A stretch of 64,000 nucleotides of DNA from JAUYIV01 sp040882645 (lineage in GTDB: Bacteria; Actinomycetota; Acidimicrobiia; Spongiisociales; UBA11373). The DNA lies in assembly GCA_040882645.1 (NCBI GenBank), contig JBBEAX010000068.1, positions 1-64,000 of the forward strand, read 5' to 3'. The notes beneath the pieces are model-generated. The model did not search any database and was not told where the DNA came from. It saw nothing but the letters and a program-made list of their open reading frames with translations. Below, in pieces: positions 51,949 through 60,621 of the stretch. The translations under genes were made by a program, and so were the position numbers. Position 1 is the first letter of the stretch; each line of letters starts with the position of its first letter.

Positions 51949-54339
51949 TCAGTCTTCCGGAATGTCGTCGATGGAGATTTTCTCCACCGAACCCTTCGCC
52001 TTTGCCGGAGCAACGGAGTCGTCGTCGGACTCCACATCATCCTCGTCGAACGACTCCATCACCTTGCCGGCGAGACCGACCGCCTCGAGCACTCGAGCCT
52101 GGAGCTGCATGGCAATCTCCGGGTTCTCCTTGAGAAAGCGCTTGGCGTTCTCCCGGCCCTGGCCGAGTTGATCGTCCTCATACGTGTACCAGGCACCGCT
52201 CTTGCGGACCACGTCCTGTTCCACCGCCACATCGAGGAGGCTTCCCTCCCGGGAGATGCCGGTGCCGAACATGATGTCGAACTCGGCCTTGCGGAAAGGC
52301 GAAGCCACCTTGTTCTTGACCACCTTGGCGACCACCCGGTTGCCGATCGATTCCTGCCCGTCCTTGATCGTCTGGATACGACGAACCTCGATCCGGACCG
52401 ACGAGTAGAACTTCAGCGCCCTCCCCCCGGGGGTCGTTTCGGGAGACCCGAATAGGACTCCGATTTTTTCCCGAATTTGGTTGATGAAGACGGCGGTGGT
52501 GTGCGAGCGGTTGATCGAACCGGCCAACTTGCGCAACGCCTGCGACATCAGGCGGGCCTGGAGGCCCATGTGGGTGTCGCCCATCTCGCCCTCGATCTCG
52601 GCCCGGGGGGTGAGGGCGGCCACCGAGTCGATGATGATCACATCGAGCGAGCCCGAGCGGATCAGCATGTCGGTGATCTCCAGAGCCTGCTCGCCGGTGT
52701 CCGGCTGCGAGATCAGCAACTCGTCCACATCGACCCCGAGGGCCGATGCGTAGCTCGGATCGAGGGCGTGCTCGGCATCGATGAAAGCGGCAATACCGCC
52801 GTTGCGCTGGGCCTCGGCGGCGATATGGAGGGCGAGCGTGGTGTTGTGGGAAAGGACCCCGTTGGCGACGAAGCTATGGGTACCGGGCAGCACCACGTCG
52901 AAGGTCGGCTTGGAGCCGGGCGCTTCAATCGAGACCACCTCCTCGTACGTGTACTCGGCAGTGGCGAGATGGCGCAAGTACTCCAGGATGAACTGGCCGG
53001 TCGGGGGCAGAGACGCTTCTCGCTCCTCGGCCCATGCCACGATCTTCCCGAGTCGCTGCCGCGAGCAGGAGAGGGCCATGTCGCCGCGGAACAGGTCGCC
53101 GGCGGCGCGGTCAAAGGCGCGGTCGCCTCCAACGCTATCGCGCAACGCCTTCACCAGATCCGCCACTCCGGGGATGTTCTCGACCTGAGCATCACGCGGT
53201 GACTTCTTGAAGTTCGCCGCTACCTGCCCACTACGACGCGCCGACCGAAAGCCGATCCGCTCGATGAAGCGGTGGGCCACAGCCGGGTTGATGGTGACCG
53301 TCCAGTAGTCGCGCTGGTAGTCGGAGTTCCACTTGGCGCTCAGCGTCGCCGGGATCCCGAATCCATACAGGAGAAGCTGGACCTCCCGGGCGAGCTGCTC
53401 AGATGCGGAGGCGAACCCCACGGTCGAGCTGGGATCGATCCAGCCGTCGCCTTCGAACAATGCGGACAGGAATGCCCGCTGAGCCTTGATACCTGAGGTG
53501 CGGACGCATGGCGGCACCTTCTTCCCTGCGGCGTTCACGAAGTCGAGCCCATACTCCTCGGCAAATCGTGCCCGGAGGGCCTTGCTGAACACCACGTATT
53601 CCTGGTCGTTGTAAACCTTGACCGTGGCGCCGAAGCGCTGCTCCATGATCGCGGTGAACTCAGCGCCAACCTGGGCATCCTGGTTGGTGAAGCGAATCGA
53701 GTTCTGCTGACCCAGCGTGCCCTCGGCGACCAGGTATCCGATCAGAACCGCCTCATCCTCGGACAGGCCATCGCCGTGTGCCGCCTGCTCGCTGCCGAAT
53801 GCCGCCGACACCACCACGTCACCTTCGATGATGGCCCCGGCGTTGCGCCAGACGATGAACCCGGCCTCGTCGATGACCCGCAGCGGATGATTCTCCGTGA
53901 CCTCGATCGAGCGGCCCGAACGGAGGGTGATTCGCAGAACCGGCCGGAGGTTGTTGTGAGTGAGGGCCGCTACCGGCTCAAGCTCGCCCTGCTCGTTGAC
54001 CATTCGCACACCGAGATCTGCAATATCGGTGACCCGACTGGTGCACGAGGCGGCCTGCCCGCATCGCTCGAACAGCTCCCCGACCGTCTCCAACCCATGG
54101 TCGGTCCACAGGTAAGTGTCTGCAGTCAGGCACTTGCCGCCGCTTTCCGGGCCGTAGATCTCGACGATACGGCCGCGGGGAACGCCTCCGATACCCAATG
54201 CGAGGTCGAGCGACAGGGCACCCGTGGGGATCGCCTCGATCTTCACGATGTTGTCGGTGCCGAGCCGCATGATCGCGCCCTTGCCGAACTGGCGCTCGAT
54301 CTGCGAGAGGGCCATCTCGAGGGACTTGTCTCGTTCCAC
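51949..54339 (-). CDS. recA: RecA recombinase precursor interrupted by an intein
   Basis: 796-residue precursor. Residues 1-69 and 500-796 are RecA (366 residues once joined): KSLEMALSQIERQFGKGAI, the Walker A motif split as GPESGGK | TTLALH, FIDAEHALDP, VIIIDSVAALTPRAEIEGE, MSQALRKLAG, FINQIREKIGV and the acidic C-terminus ending SIDDIPED. It drives strand exchange and LexA cleavage. Until splicing removes the insert the P-loop is incomplete, so activity should depend on splicing. The promoter holds a LexA box. Confidence 0.96.
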   Translation of the reverse strand: MERDKSLEMALSQIERQFGKGAIMRLGTDNIVKIEAIPTGALSLDLALGIGGVPRGRIVEIYGPESGGKCLTADTYLWTDHGLETVGELFERCGQAASCTSRVTDIADLGVRMVNEQGELEPVAALTHNNLRPVLRITLRSGRSIEVTENHPLRVIDEAGFIVWRNAGAIIEGDVVVSAAFGSEQAAHGDGLSEDEAVLIGYLVAEGTLGQQNSIRFTNQDAQVGAEFTAIMEQRFGATVKVYNDQEYVVFSKALRARFAEEYGLDFVNAAGKKVPPCVRTSGIKAQRAFLSALFEGDGWIDPSSTVGFASASEQLAREVQLLLYGFGIPATLSAKWNSDYQRDYWTVTINPAVAHRFIERIGFRSARRSGQVAANFKKSPRDAQVENIPGVADLVKALRDSVGGDRAFDRAAGDLFRGDMALSCSRQRLGKIVAWAEEREASLPPTGQFILEYLRHLATAEYTYEEVVSIEAPGSKPTFDVVLPGTHSFVANGVLSHNTTLALHIAAEAQRNGGIAAFIDAEHALDPSYASALGVDVDELLISQPDTGEQALEITDMLIRSGSLDVIIIDSVAALTPRAEIEGEMGDTHMGLQARLMSQALRKLAGSINRSHTTAVFINQIREKIGVLFGSPETTPGGRALKFYSSVRIEVRRIQTIKDGQESIGNRVVAKVVKNKVASPFRKAEFDIMFGTGISREGSLLDVAVEQDVVRKSGAWYTYEDDQLGQGRENAKRFLKENPEIAMQLQARVLEAVGLAGKVMESFDEDDVESDDDSVAPAKAKGSVEKISIDDIPED
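52843..54132 (-). mobile_element. RecA intein with LAGLIDADG-type homing endonuclease
   Basis: 430 residues (70-499 of the precursor), inserted after the Walker A lysine. Block A starts at Cys70 (CLTADTYLWTDHGLETVG), block B has TENHP (148-152), the two DOD endonuclease motifs are LIGYLVAEG (199-207) and FLSALFEGDG (290-299), and blocks F/G are PTFDVVLPGTHSFVANG and VLSHN with Asn499. The +1 extein residue is Thr. All residues needed for splicing are present and the endonuclease looks intact, so it may still be mobile. Confidence 0.95.
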
Positions 54340-54439
54340 CTTCGGACTCCTTTGGTGATGATGCGGCCGACGCTACGCCGGACCTGTGACACATCCGGGA
54401 GAGAATTACATCAATGGTATCTCAATCGGGCTGACGGTG

Positions 54440-54468
54440 ACAGTAGACGAACACATGTTCGATTACAA
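54440..54468 (-). promoter_or_regulatory. recA: recA promoter with LexA box in the spacer
   Basis: TTGTAA (54463-54468) and TACTGT (54440-54445) are 17 nt apart. The perfect palindrome CGAACATGTGTTCG (54448-54461) occupies the spacer, so LexA would exclude RNA polymerase. Confidence 0.8.
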
Positions 54469-54489
54469 GGATGAGGCCGGATGAAGCCC

Positions 54490-54662
54490 GCGATAAGCAA
54501 TACGCGATAAGCGATACGAAGGAAGCGGTCTGAGCCACCGCGGGCGGTATGGACGCCTCTGTCGTATCGCGTATCCAGAGACGGGTGAAGGCACCGCGAA
54601 CAGGTCTGACGCCCTCTGTCGTCTTGCGTATCGCGTATCGCGTATCGCGTATTGCGAATTGC
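54490..54662. repeat. Opposed heptamer arrays between recA and thpR
   Basis: 54490-54517 has GCGATAA, GCAATAC, GCGATAA, GCGATAC. The opposed array 54621-54662 has GTCTTGC, GTATCGC x3, GTATTGC, GAATTGC. A short piece GTCGTATCGCGTATC lies between. The arms are partly complementary. The 328-nt gap also contains the recA promoter and no gene. Confidence 0.8.
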
Positions 54663-54667
54663 GCTTC

Positions 54668-55204
54668 CTACAGCCCGAATTCGTCGACGATCGAGTAGGC
54701 GGCCCCTCCCCGTCCCAGTCGGCTCTGGAAGAGCGCGAGGCGGTCGACCTTCATCGGCACGGTCGGCAACGGCTCCCCACCAACCACGAGGCTCACATCC
54801 TCGGGCGGCCGAATCCGGGCGATCGTGAGGTGGGGGCGGAACGGACGGTCCTCGGGAGGAAACCCGGCATCGTCGAGAGCCAGCTCCGTCGCCATCCACA
54901 GAGAGCGCAACTCGTCGGCGCCCCGGGGGATCCCCACCCACAGCACCGAAGCGCGTGTTGGACGGGGAAACGCCCCCAGCCCGCCCCAGGCCATGGTGAA
55001 CGGACCGCCCAGGTCGACGCGGTCGAGCGAGTGGCGGATCCGGTCGACTTGGACCTCGTCGACCTCACCGAGAAAACGCAGGGTGAGATGCCACTTCTGA
55101 GGGTCGACGGCGCCGCCCGGAATCTCGGGAACCCGCTCGGCCACCACATGTGCCAGCCGGTGGCGGGTCTCCTCATCGAGGGGGACCGCCACGAACACCC
55201 GCAT
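54668..55204 (-). CDS. thpR: RNA 2',3'-cyclic phosphodiesterase
   Basis: 178 residues, 2H phosphoesterase of the LigT/ThpR group. The two HxT motifs are WHLTLRFLGEV (near residue 42) and RPHLTIARIR (near 127). ATG 55204 gives the typical MRVFVAVPLD and overlaps the cinA stop (TGATG); a longer open frame upstream is antisense-like Arg/Gly-rich and rejected. Its biological substrate in bacteria is unclear. Confidence 0.92.
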   Translation of the reverse strand: MRVFVAVPLDEETRHRLAHVVAERVPEIPGGAVDPQKWHLTLRFLGEVDEVQVDRIRHSLDRVDLGGPFTMAWGGLGAFPRPTRASVLWVGIPRGADELRSLWMATELALDDAGFPPEDRPFRPHLTIARIRPPEDVSLVVGGEPLPTVPMKVDRLALFQSRLGRGGAAYSIVDEFGL

Positions 55205-56454
55205 CAGGTCGGCCACCACTCCCCCGTCACCGCCAGTCGCAGGAGGTGGAGCGCGGTCGTCGTGCTGTAGGCGCGGACCCGCTCCCGATCCCCGGGAAAG
55301 GTGAGCAGCCGCGCCTGGGCCCGCTCGGGGGTGCGCACTGCGAAGACCATGGTCCCCGGCCGGTGTTCGAGCGGGTCCGGCCCGGCGGACCCGGTCACCG
55401 CCACCACGACATCGGCCCCGAGTCGTTCTGCAGCCCCTGCGGCCATCGCCAGGGCGGTCTCCTCGCTGACCAGTCCGTGATCGTCCATCAGGCCGGCCGG
55501 CACCCCGAGCAGCGCCTCCTTGGCACCGCGGGTGTATGCCACCACCGAGCCAAGGAACGTTTCGGAGGCGCCGGGCACCGCGGTGATTGCGGCCGCCACC
55601 AGGCCGCCCGTCGCCGACTCGGCAGTGGCGAGCGACCAGCCGCGCTCGGCACACCGCGCCAGGACGATCCGCTCCACGGTGTCCTCATCGGCCCCGAAGA
55701 CCATCGGGCCAAGACGCCGGCGGATCTCGGCATCGATCGGGTCGATGAGGCGCGCGGCCTCCTCTCTCGTTTCGGCGCGGGCCGTGAGCCGCAGCTTGAT
55801 CTCGCCGCCCGAAGCGAGAAAGGCGAGCGTCGGGTTCTCGCTTTCCTCGTACAAATCGGCCAGGACCACCGCGATCCGCGACTCCGACTCACCCCAGGTC
55901 CGCAGCAGGCGGCTCGCGATGACGCCGCGATCGTCGCCGGCCCGGGCGGCAATGAACGGGATCACGTCGGAGTGGAGCATCGGGCGCATCTCCTCGGGGA
56001 CCCCGGGAAGGGCGAACACCCAGCACGACCCGATCTGCATCCGCAGCCCCGGTGCGGTCCCTTTGGGATTGGGTATCAGCACCGATCCTTCGGGATGCTC
56101 GGCCTGACGCAGGTTGGTTTCGGGCATTTCCCGACCCCGTCGCGCCCAGATCGCCCGCAGGCGCTCGGCGTGCTCCTCGTCGAATTCCATCGCCACCCCG
56201 GCGCAGACCGCCAGGGCCTCACGGGTGAGATCGTCCTGGGTGGGGCCGAGACCGCCGGTGATCACCAGGGCGTCCGAGCGGGCGACCGACTCCGTCAACG
56301 CCGCAGTGAGGCGCGGCAGGTTGTCGCCGACGACGCCCTGCCGGTAGTGGGTCAGCCCGGCGTCGGCGAGAAGGCTGCCGATCTCCGCACCGTTGCCGTT
56401 GACGATCTGCCCCAAAAGGAGCTCGGTGCCCACGGCGAGAACTTCGACGATCAC
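55204..56454 (-). CDS. cinA: CinA family protein (nucleotide pyrophosphatase / NMN deamidase)
   Basis: 416 residues, full length. N-terminal MoaB/MogA-like COG1058 domain (VLAVGTELLLGQIVNGNGAE; VITGGLGPTQDDLTREAL) that hydrolyses ADP-ribose-type compounds. C-terminal CinA domain (LATAESATGGLVAAAITAVPG; VVAYTRGAKEALLGV; AVTGSAGPD) with NMN deamidase activity in homologues. It is often co-transcribed with recA in other bacteria and is close to it here. GTG 56454 overlaps the rimO stop by 4 nt. Confidence 0.94.
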   Translation of the reverse strand: MIVEVLAVGTELLLGQIVNGNGAEIGSLLADAGLTHYRQGVVGDNLPRLTAALTESVARSDALVITGGLGPTQDDLTREALAVCAGVAMEFDEEHAERLRAIWARRGREMPETNLRQAEHPEGSVLIPNPKGTAPGLRMQIGSCWVFALPGVPEEMRPMLHSDVIPFIAARAGDDRGVIASRLLRTWGESESRIAVVLADLYEESENPTLAFLASGGEIKLRLTARAETREEAARLIDPIDAEIRRRLGPMVFGADEDTVERIVLARCAERGWSLATAESATGGLVAAAITAVPGASETFLGSVVAYTRGAKEALLGVPAGLMDDHGLVSEETALAMAAGAAERLGADVVVAVTGSAGPDPLEHRPGTMVFAVRTPERAQARLLTFPGDRERVRAYSTTTALHLLRLAVTGEWWPT

Positions 56455-57758
56455 ATGACCTCCGCCATCAGGTCTGATCCGTAGGTGGCGGTGACCCGGG
56501 CGCGCAGCCACTCCCCGGGGAATCCGCGGTCGAGCAGCACCACCCCGTCGATCTCGGGCGCCTCTCGATACGACCGCGCCACCGGCGTGCCGTCCTCCAC
56601 CTGGTCGACGACCACATCCAGCACCCGACCGACCTGCTCGGCGCCGCGGCGAGCGGTGATCTCCTCCTGCACTTCCTGAAGGCGGCGGGTCCGTTCGGCG
56701 GCATCCACGCCGTCGACCTGATCGGGCAGGTCGGCCGCCGGGGTCCCCTCCTCCGCCGAATAGGGGAAGAACCCTCCCCAGTCGAGTTCGGCATCGACCA
56801 GGAACTGTTCGAGCAGGTCGACATCCGCCTCCGTCTCCCCGGGGAACCCGACGATGAACGACGACCGGAAGGCGGCATCGGGAGCCGCCAGGCGGATCTG
56901 CCGGATCAGCTCGAGGTGGCGGACACCGTCACCGGGTCGGCGCATCGCCCGCAGCAGGCGGCCCGACGCGTGTTGCAGGCTGAGGTCGAAATACGGCGTC
57001 ACCACCGGATTCGAGGTCATTTCTTCGATCAGCCCCGGCGTGATCTCCCGGGGATACAGATAGAGCAGCCGAAGGGCTCGCAGGCCGTCGACATCCGACA
57101 CGAAGCGGAGCAGATCGACGATGCCGCCGGGGGCTTCGATGTCCCGCCCGTACGCCGCCAGATCCTGTGCCACGAGCACGATCTCCCCCACCCCGGCGGC
57201 GGCCAAGCCGGCGATCTCCTCCCGGATGCCCACCGGCGGCCGAGAGCGCTGCTTGCCCCGAAACGAGGGGATGGCGCAGAACGAACAGGTCTTGTCGCAG
57301 CCTTCGGCCACCTTCACGTACGCGTAAGGCGTCGTCGGAGTGGGTCGCCGCACCTCGTAGAGGATGTCCATCGGGCTGACCCGCAGCCGCAGCGGTGACC
57401 AGCCGGTGAGCCGGTCGAGGTCGGCGATCAATTCCCCATACCGCTCCATTCCCAGCACGGCATCGGCTTCCGGGAGGGATTCGGCGAGCTCCGCCTGGTA
57501 GCGCTGGGCCATGCAGCCCAAAACGACCAGGCTGGCGTCGGAACGCTTCCGGTCGGCATGCTCGAGGATCGTGTCGATCGACTCGCGCCGGGCCGCCTCG
57601 ATGAAGGCGCAGGTGTTGACCATGACCACGTCGGCAGTCTCCGGCGACTCGGCGACGGCGTACCCGAATTCGCCGAGCCGTGCTTCGAGCTTGTCGGAAT
57701 CGACCTGGTTCTTGGCGCAGCCGAGCGTGGTGAGCCAGACGGACGGGGCGGCCTTCAC
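56451..57758 (-). CDS. rimO: Ribosomal protein S12 methylthiotransferase
   Basis: 435 residues. Methylthiolates the conserved Asp of S12. MTTase domain: TLGCAKNQVDSDKLE, VNTCAFIEAARRESID, LGCMAQRY. Radical SAM CDKTCSFCAIPSFRG near residue 152. TRAM domain at the end (VLDVVVDQVEDGTPVARS). The absence of a CQMN-type start and the FIEAARRESID motif separate it from MiaB. GTG 57758 overlaps the preceding stop by 4 nt. Confidence 0.95.
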   Translation of the reverse strand: MKAAPSVWLTTLGCAKNQVDSDKLEARLGEFGYAVAESPETADVVMVNTCAFIEAARRESIDTILEHADRKRSDASLVVLGCMAQRYQAELAESLPEADAVLGMERYGELIADLDRLTGWSPLRLRVSPMDILYEVRRPTPTTPYAYVKVAEGCDKTCSFCAIPSFRGKQRSRPPVGIREEIAGLAAAGVGEIVLVAQDLAAYGRDIEAPGGIVDLLRFVSDVDGLRALRLLYLYPREITPGLIEEMTSNPVVTPYFDLSLQHASGRLLRAMRRPGDGVRHLELIRQIRLAAPDAAFRSSFIVGFPGETEADVDLLEQFLVDAELDWGGFFPYSAEEGTPAADLPDQVDGVDAAERTRRLQEVQEEITARRGAEQVGRVLDVVVDQVEDGTPVARSYREAPEIDGVVLLDRGFPGEWLRARVTATYGSDLMAEVM

Positions 57759-58270
57759 GGGGTCTCGCTCCGCAAGTAACGGCCCCGGAAGTACTGCAGG
57801 GGCCGGCTCACGTCGGACAGGTCGACGCGGTCGACGATCCCGTCGACCAGGGCGTAGATCTCGGTCTCGGTGTGGCCGATGAATCGACAGAAGGCCCGGG
57901 TCCCCACCGCAGGGATCAGCGGGCCCCAATCGGTGTCGACCGGGTCGAGCCCGGCGAACAACCCTCCGGGGCTGGGGCGGATACCGGCGAAGCGGTCCGA
58001 GATCTCGCGGTGCTCTTCCTCGAGCACATGGACGATGAAATGGCCCGACGCCACGATGGCGCTCCATAAGTCGGTGGCGGTGCCGCACAGAAAGATCACA
58101 TGGGACGGCTCCCCTTCGGCGACGACCAGCGAGGACACGGTGAGGCCACTGTGGTTCCCCGGCCCTCCAGCGGTGATCACCGTGACGGGCGCGGCGAGCC
58201 GGCCCCGGAATCGTCGAACCGGGTCACGCATGTCTTCGGGGTCTGCAAACGGATGCTCGTCGTGAATCAC
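57755..58270 (-). CDS. Flavin reductase-like FMN-binding protein
   Basis: About 171 residues from GTG 58270 (ATG 58231 is also possible). Split-barrel flavin reductase domain: FRGRLAAPVTVITAGG, SGLTVSSLVVAEGEPSHV, GHFIVHVLEEEHREISDRFA and a C-terminal HTETEIYALVDGIVD. It may bind FMN and supply reduced flavin or bind another ligand. First gene of the rimO-cinA-thpR operon. No monooxygenase partner is adjacent. Confidence 0.78.
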   Translation of the reverse strand: MIHDEHPFADPEDMRDPVRRFRGRLAAPVTVITAGGPGNHSGLTVSSLVVAEGEPSHVIFLCGTATDLWSAIVASGHFIVHVLEEEHREISDRFAGIRPSPGGLFAGLDPVDTDWGPLIPAVGTRAFCRFIGHTETEIYALVDGIVDRVDLSDVSRPLQYFRGRYLRSETP

Positions 58271-58297
58271 GAGGGCAAACCGTAGCGACGGCGGAAA

Positions 58298-58346
58298 GAG
58301 CCAAGAGCCAAGAGTCAAGAATCAAGAGGTAAGCGGTAAGAGGCAA
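58298..58346. repeat. Seven-unit heptamer array between flavin reductase and HisN-like genes
   Basis: GAGCCAA x2, GAGTCAA, GAATCAA, GAGGTAA, GCGGTAA, GAGGCAA in unbroken 7-nt register. It fills about half of the gap between the divergent genes. Confidence 0.85.
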
Positions 58347-58409
58347 GCGCCCGCACTGAGGCGCGTGCGCTGCTCTGGGTTGTTGCCCGGCGGGGCGGCC
58401 TCGGCGATC

Positions 58410-59183
58410 ATGCCGCCAGTGCTTCTTCGCCAAGAACTCCGGGTCGCGCTCGAAGCCGCCGATGCCGCCGACGCGGTCACCGCGCTCAGGTTTCGGGCGC
58501 ACGACCTCGCCGTGGATGTGAAGTCCGACGCGACTCCCGTATCAGAAGCCGACCGCAACGCCGAGCAGGCCATCCGCCGGGTGCTCGAGCGGGCCTTTCC
58601 CGCCGACGCCATCCTCGGCGAGGAGTACGGCGAGGGGTCGGGCGCCGGACGCCGGTGGATCGTCGACCCGATCGACGCCACGGTCAACTACATCCGGGGG
58701 GTACCGGTGTGGGGCACCTTGATCGCCCTCGAGGCCGACGGGGAGATCGTCGTCGGCGTGGTGTCGGCGCCGGCCCTGGGCGCCCGCTGGTGGGCCGCCC
58801 GCGGCAGCGGGGCTTGGCACAACGCCTCGAGGATCACGGTTTCGACGGTGGGTTCGCTCGCCGACGCCCACCTCTCGTTCAACTCGCTGGTCTCCTGCGA
58901 GACAGCCGGCTTCGGGGATGAGGCGCGCGAACTGTCCCGTAGCTGTGGCCGGACCCGGGGTTTCGGTGACTTCTGGTCGTTCATGCTGCTCGCCGAAGGC
59001 GCCGTCGATGTGGTGGTCGAGCCGGTCGCCGCCATCTGGGATCTCGCCCCACTCCAGGTGATCGTCGAGGAGGCCGGGGGGCGGATGACCGATCGCGGCG
59101 GTCGCCGGGCGATCGATGGCGGCGATGCGGTGGCCACCAACGGACTGCTTCACGACGCGGTCATGGCGATCGTTGGTTCCTGA
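58410..59183 (+). CDS. Inositol monophosphatase family, histidinol-phosphatase (HisN)-like
   Basis: 257 residues from ATG 58410. Metal-binding motifs: GEEYGEG, DPIDATVNYIRGVPVWGTLIALE and WDLAPLQVIVEEAGG. NYIRGVPVW is typical of actinobacterial HisN rather than inositol phosphatases, but the usual G-T-K of DPIDGTKN is A-T-V here. Metal ligands D-x-D are kept. Likely a histidinol-phosphate or related phosphatase. No his genes nearby. Confidence 0.8.
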   Translation: MPPVLLRQELRVALEAADAADAVTALRFRAHDLAVDVKSDATPVSEADRNAEQAIRRVLERAFPADAILGEEYGEGSGAGRRWIVDPIDATVNYIRGVPVWGTLIALEADGEIVVGVVSAPALGARWWAARGSGAWHNASRITVSTVGSLADAHLSFNSLVSCETAGFGDEARELSRSCGRTRGFGDFWSFMLLAEGAVDVVVEPVAAIWDLAPLQVIVEEAGGRMTDRGGRRAIDGGDAVATNGLLHDAVMAIVGS

Positions 59184-59198
59184 ACGGTCGATGGACCG

Positions 59199-59477
59199 CT
59201 AGGCGTTCTCGGCGGCGAGATCTGCCACCGCTTGTAGCGGTCCCGGGCCAAGCGTGGCCGACAGGCGCTGCCATGCAGACCGCGACACGGCACCCGCAGT
59301 GTCGATCTCGGTGGCGGCGGAATCGACCGCTTCGACGAGTCCGGTGAACGCACCTACCTGATCGAGCTCGGCGGCGCGCTCGGCCGCCTCGCTCGCCTTC
59401 GCCGGGTCGCCGTCCTTGAGCGCTTGCAGAGCCTGTTCGGCTGCGGTCAGCGCCCGGCGTTGCTGGTGACCGTCCAA
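59199..59477 (-). CDS. Small helical hypothetical protein
   Basis: 92 residues from TTG 59477, 4 nt after the E2 stop and so in its operon. Alpha-helical, Ala-rich, with a TPR-like pair (RALTAAEQALQALKDGDPAK; ASEAAERAAELDQVGAF). No known family and no sign of export. Confidence 0.5.
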   Translation of the reverse strand: MDGHQQRRALTAAEQALQALKDGDPAKASEAAERAAELDQVGAFTGLVEAVDSAATEIDTAGAVSRSAWQRLSATLGPGPLQAVADLAAENA

Positions 59478-59481
59478 CTGC

Positions 59482-60621
59482 TCAACCGCGGACTTCGATG
59501 GCGGCGATCACCGCGCCGAGGAATTCGCGTCCCAGCGCCCCGTCGACCACCCGGTGGTCGTACGAGAGAGACAGCGGCATCTGGCGCCCGATCGCGATCT
59601 TGCCGTCGCGAACCACTGGCTGTTCTGCAGCACGGCCCACGGAGAGAATGGCGGTGGTTCCGTACGGGATGATCGGCGTCCCGTGGCCTCCGCCGACCGC
59701 ACCGATGTTGGAGAGCGTGAAGGTCGCCCCGCGCATATCCTCCCGCGCGATCGTCCGCTCCCGCGCCGCAGCCGCCAGTTCGACGATGTCCACCGAAACC
59801 TCCTCGATGCTCCGGCCGGGCACGCCCCGGACCACCGCCACCATCAAGCCCTCGGCGGTCTCCACTGCGAAGCCGAGGTCGTAGTACTTGCGGAGGACCA
59901 GGGTCTCGCCCTCGACCGACGCATTGAACGACGGATACTCGGCGAGCAATGGGGCGATCGCCACCATGAGGATCGCTTCCAGCGGAATCTGCCGTCCGCT
60001 TGCCTCACCGATCCGAGACCGCTCGGAGAGGATTCCCGAGGCGTCCGCCGACCCGAAGGTGGTCACGTGAGGGATCTCCTGCCACGACCGGGTGAGGTTG
60101 CGCGCGATCGCCAGCCGGGTGGGCGACATCCGTACCCGCTCGACCGGTCCCGCGCCGCCGACCGCCGCCTCGACATCCTCGCGGGTGACCCGCCCCCCTG
60201 GCCCGGTGCCGGTGACTCCCGCGAGATCGACGCCCATGCTGGCCGCCAACCTGCGTACCAGCGGTAGCGCCTTGAACCGGTCGTCGTCGCCGTCGGGAGC
60301 TTCCTCGAGGTTGCCGACGATGGGGGCGGCGGCCTTCACCTCGGCACGGCGAGGGGCAGTTGCGGTCGCAGACCACGACTCGCCCTGCTCTCCGATCACC
60401 ACGAGGATCGCCCCCACCGGGAGCGTGGCCCCCTCGGCGGCGCCGTGGTGCAGCACGAACCCGGCGTGGGGGGCGGGAATGTCGACCACCGCCTTGTCGG
60501 TCTCCAACTCGACGATCGGCTGGTCCAGGGCCACCGCGCCACCGACCGGTACCAGCCAGCGCACCACCGTCGCCTCAGTGAGGCCTTCGCCGATGTCGGG
60601 GAGCCGGAATTCGTGTGCCAT
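59482..60621 (-). CDS. 2-oxoacid dehydrogenase E2 component (dihydrolipoyl acyltransferase)
   Basis: 379 residues from ATG 60621. One lipoyl domain (ETDKAVVDIPAP; lipoylated Lys near residue 43), a peripheral-subunit-binding domain (LPLVRRLAASMGVDLAGVTG; about 117-150) and the catalytic domain with SYDHRVVDGALG near the end. Acyl group (pyruvate or branched-chain) not decided; the E1alpha/E1beta pair is the two-gene form used by branched-chain and Gram-positive pyruvate complexes. E3 is not in the window. Confidence 0.9.
   Translation of the reverse strand: MAHEFRLPDIGEGLTEATVVRWLVPVGGAVALDQPIVELETDKAVVDIPAPHAGFVLHHGAAEGATLPVGAILVVIGEQGESWSATATAPRRAEVKAAAPIVGNLEEAPDGDDDRFKALPLVRRLAASMGVDLAGVTGTGPGGRVTREDVEAAVGGAGPVERVRMSPTRLAIARNLTRSWQEIPHVTTFGSADASGILSERSRIGEASGRQIPLEAILMVAIAPLLAEYPSFNASVEGETLVLRKYYDLGFAVETAEGLMVAVVRGVPGRSIEEVSVDIVELAAAARERTIAREDMRGATFTLSNIGAVGGGHGTPIIPYGTTAILSVGRAAEQPVVRDGKIAIGRQMPLSLSYDHRVVDGALGREFLGAVIAAIEVRG

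Noticed and set aside
54668..55654. Longer thpR frame
   Set aside because: The first 150 codons are an out-of-frame shadow of cinA; ThpR proteins begin at the ATG 55204 position.
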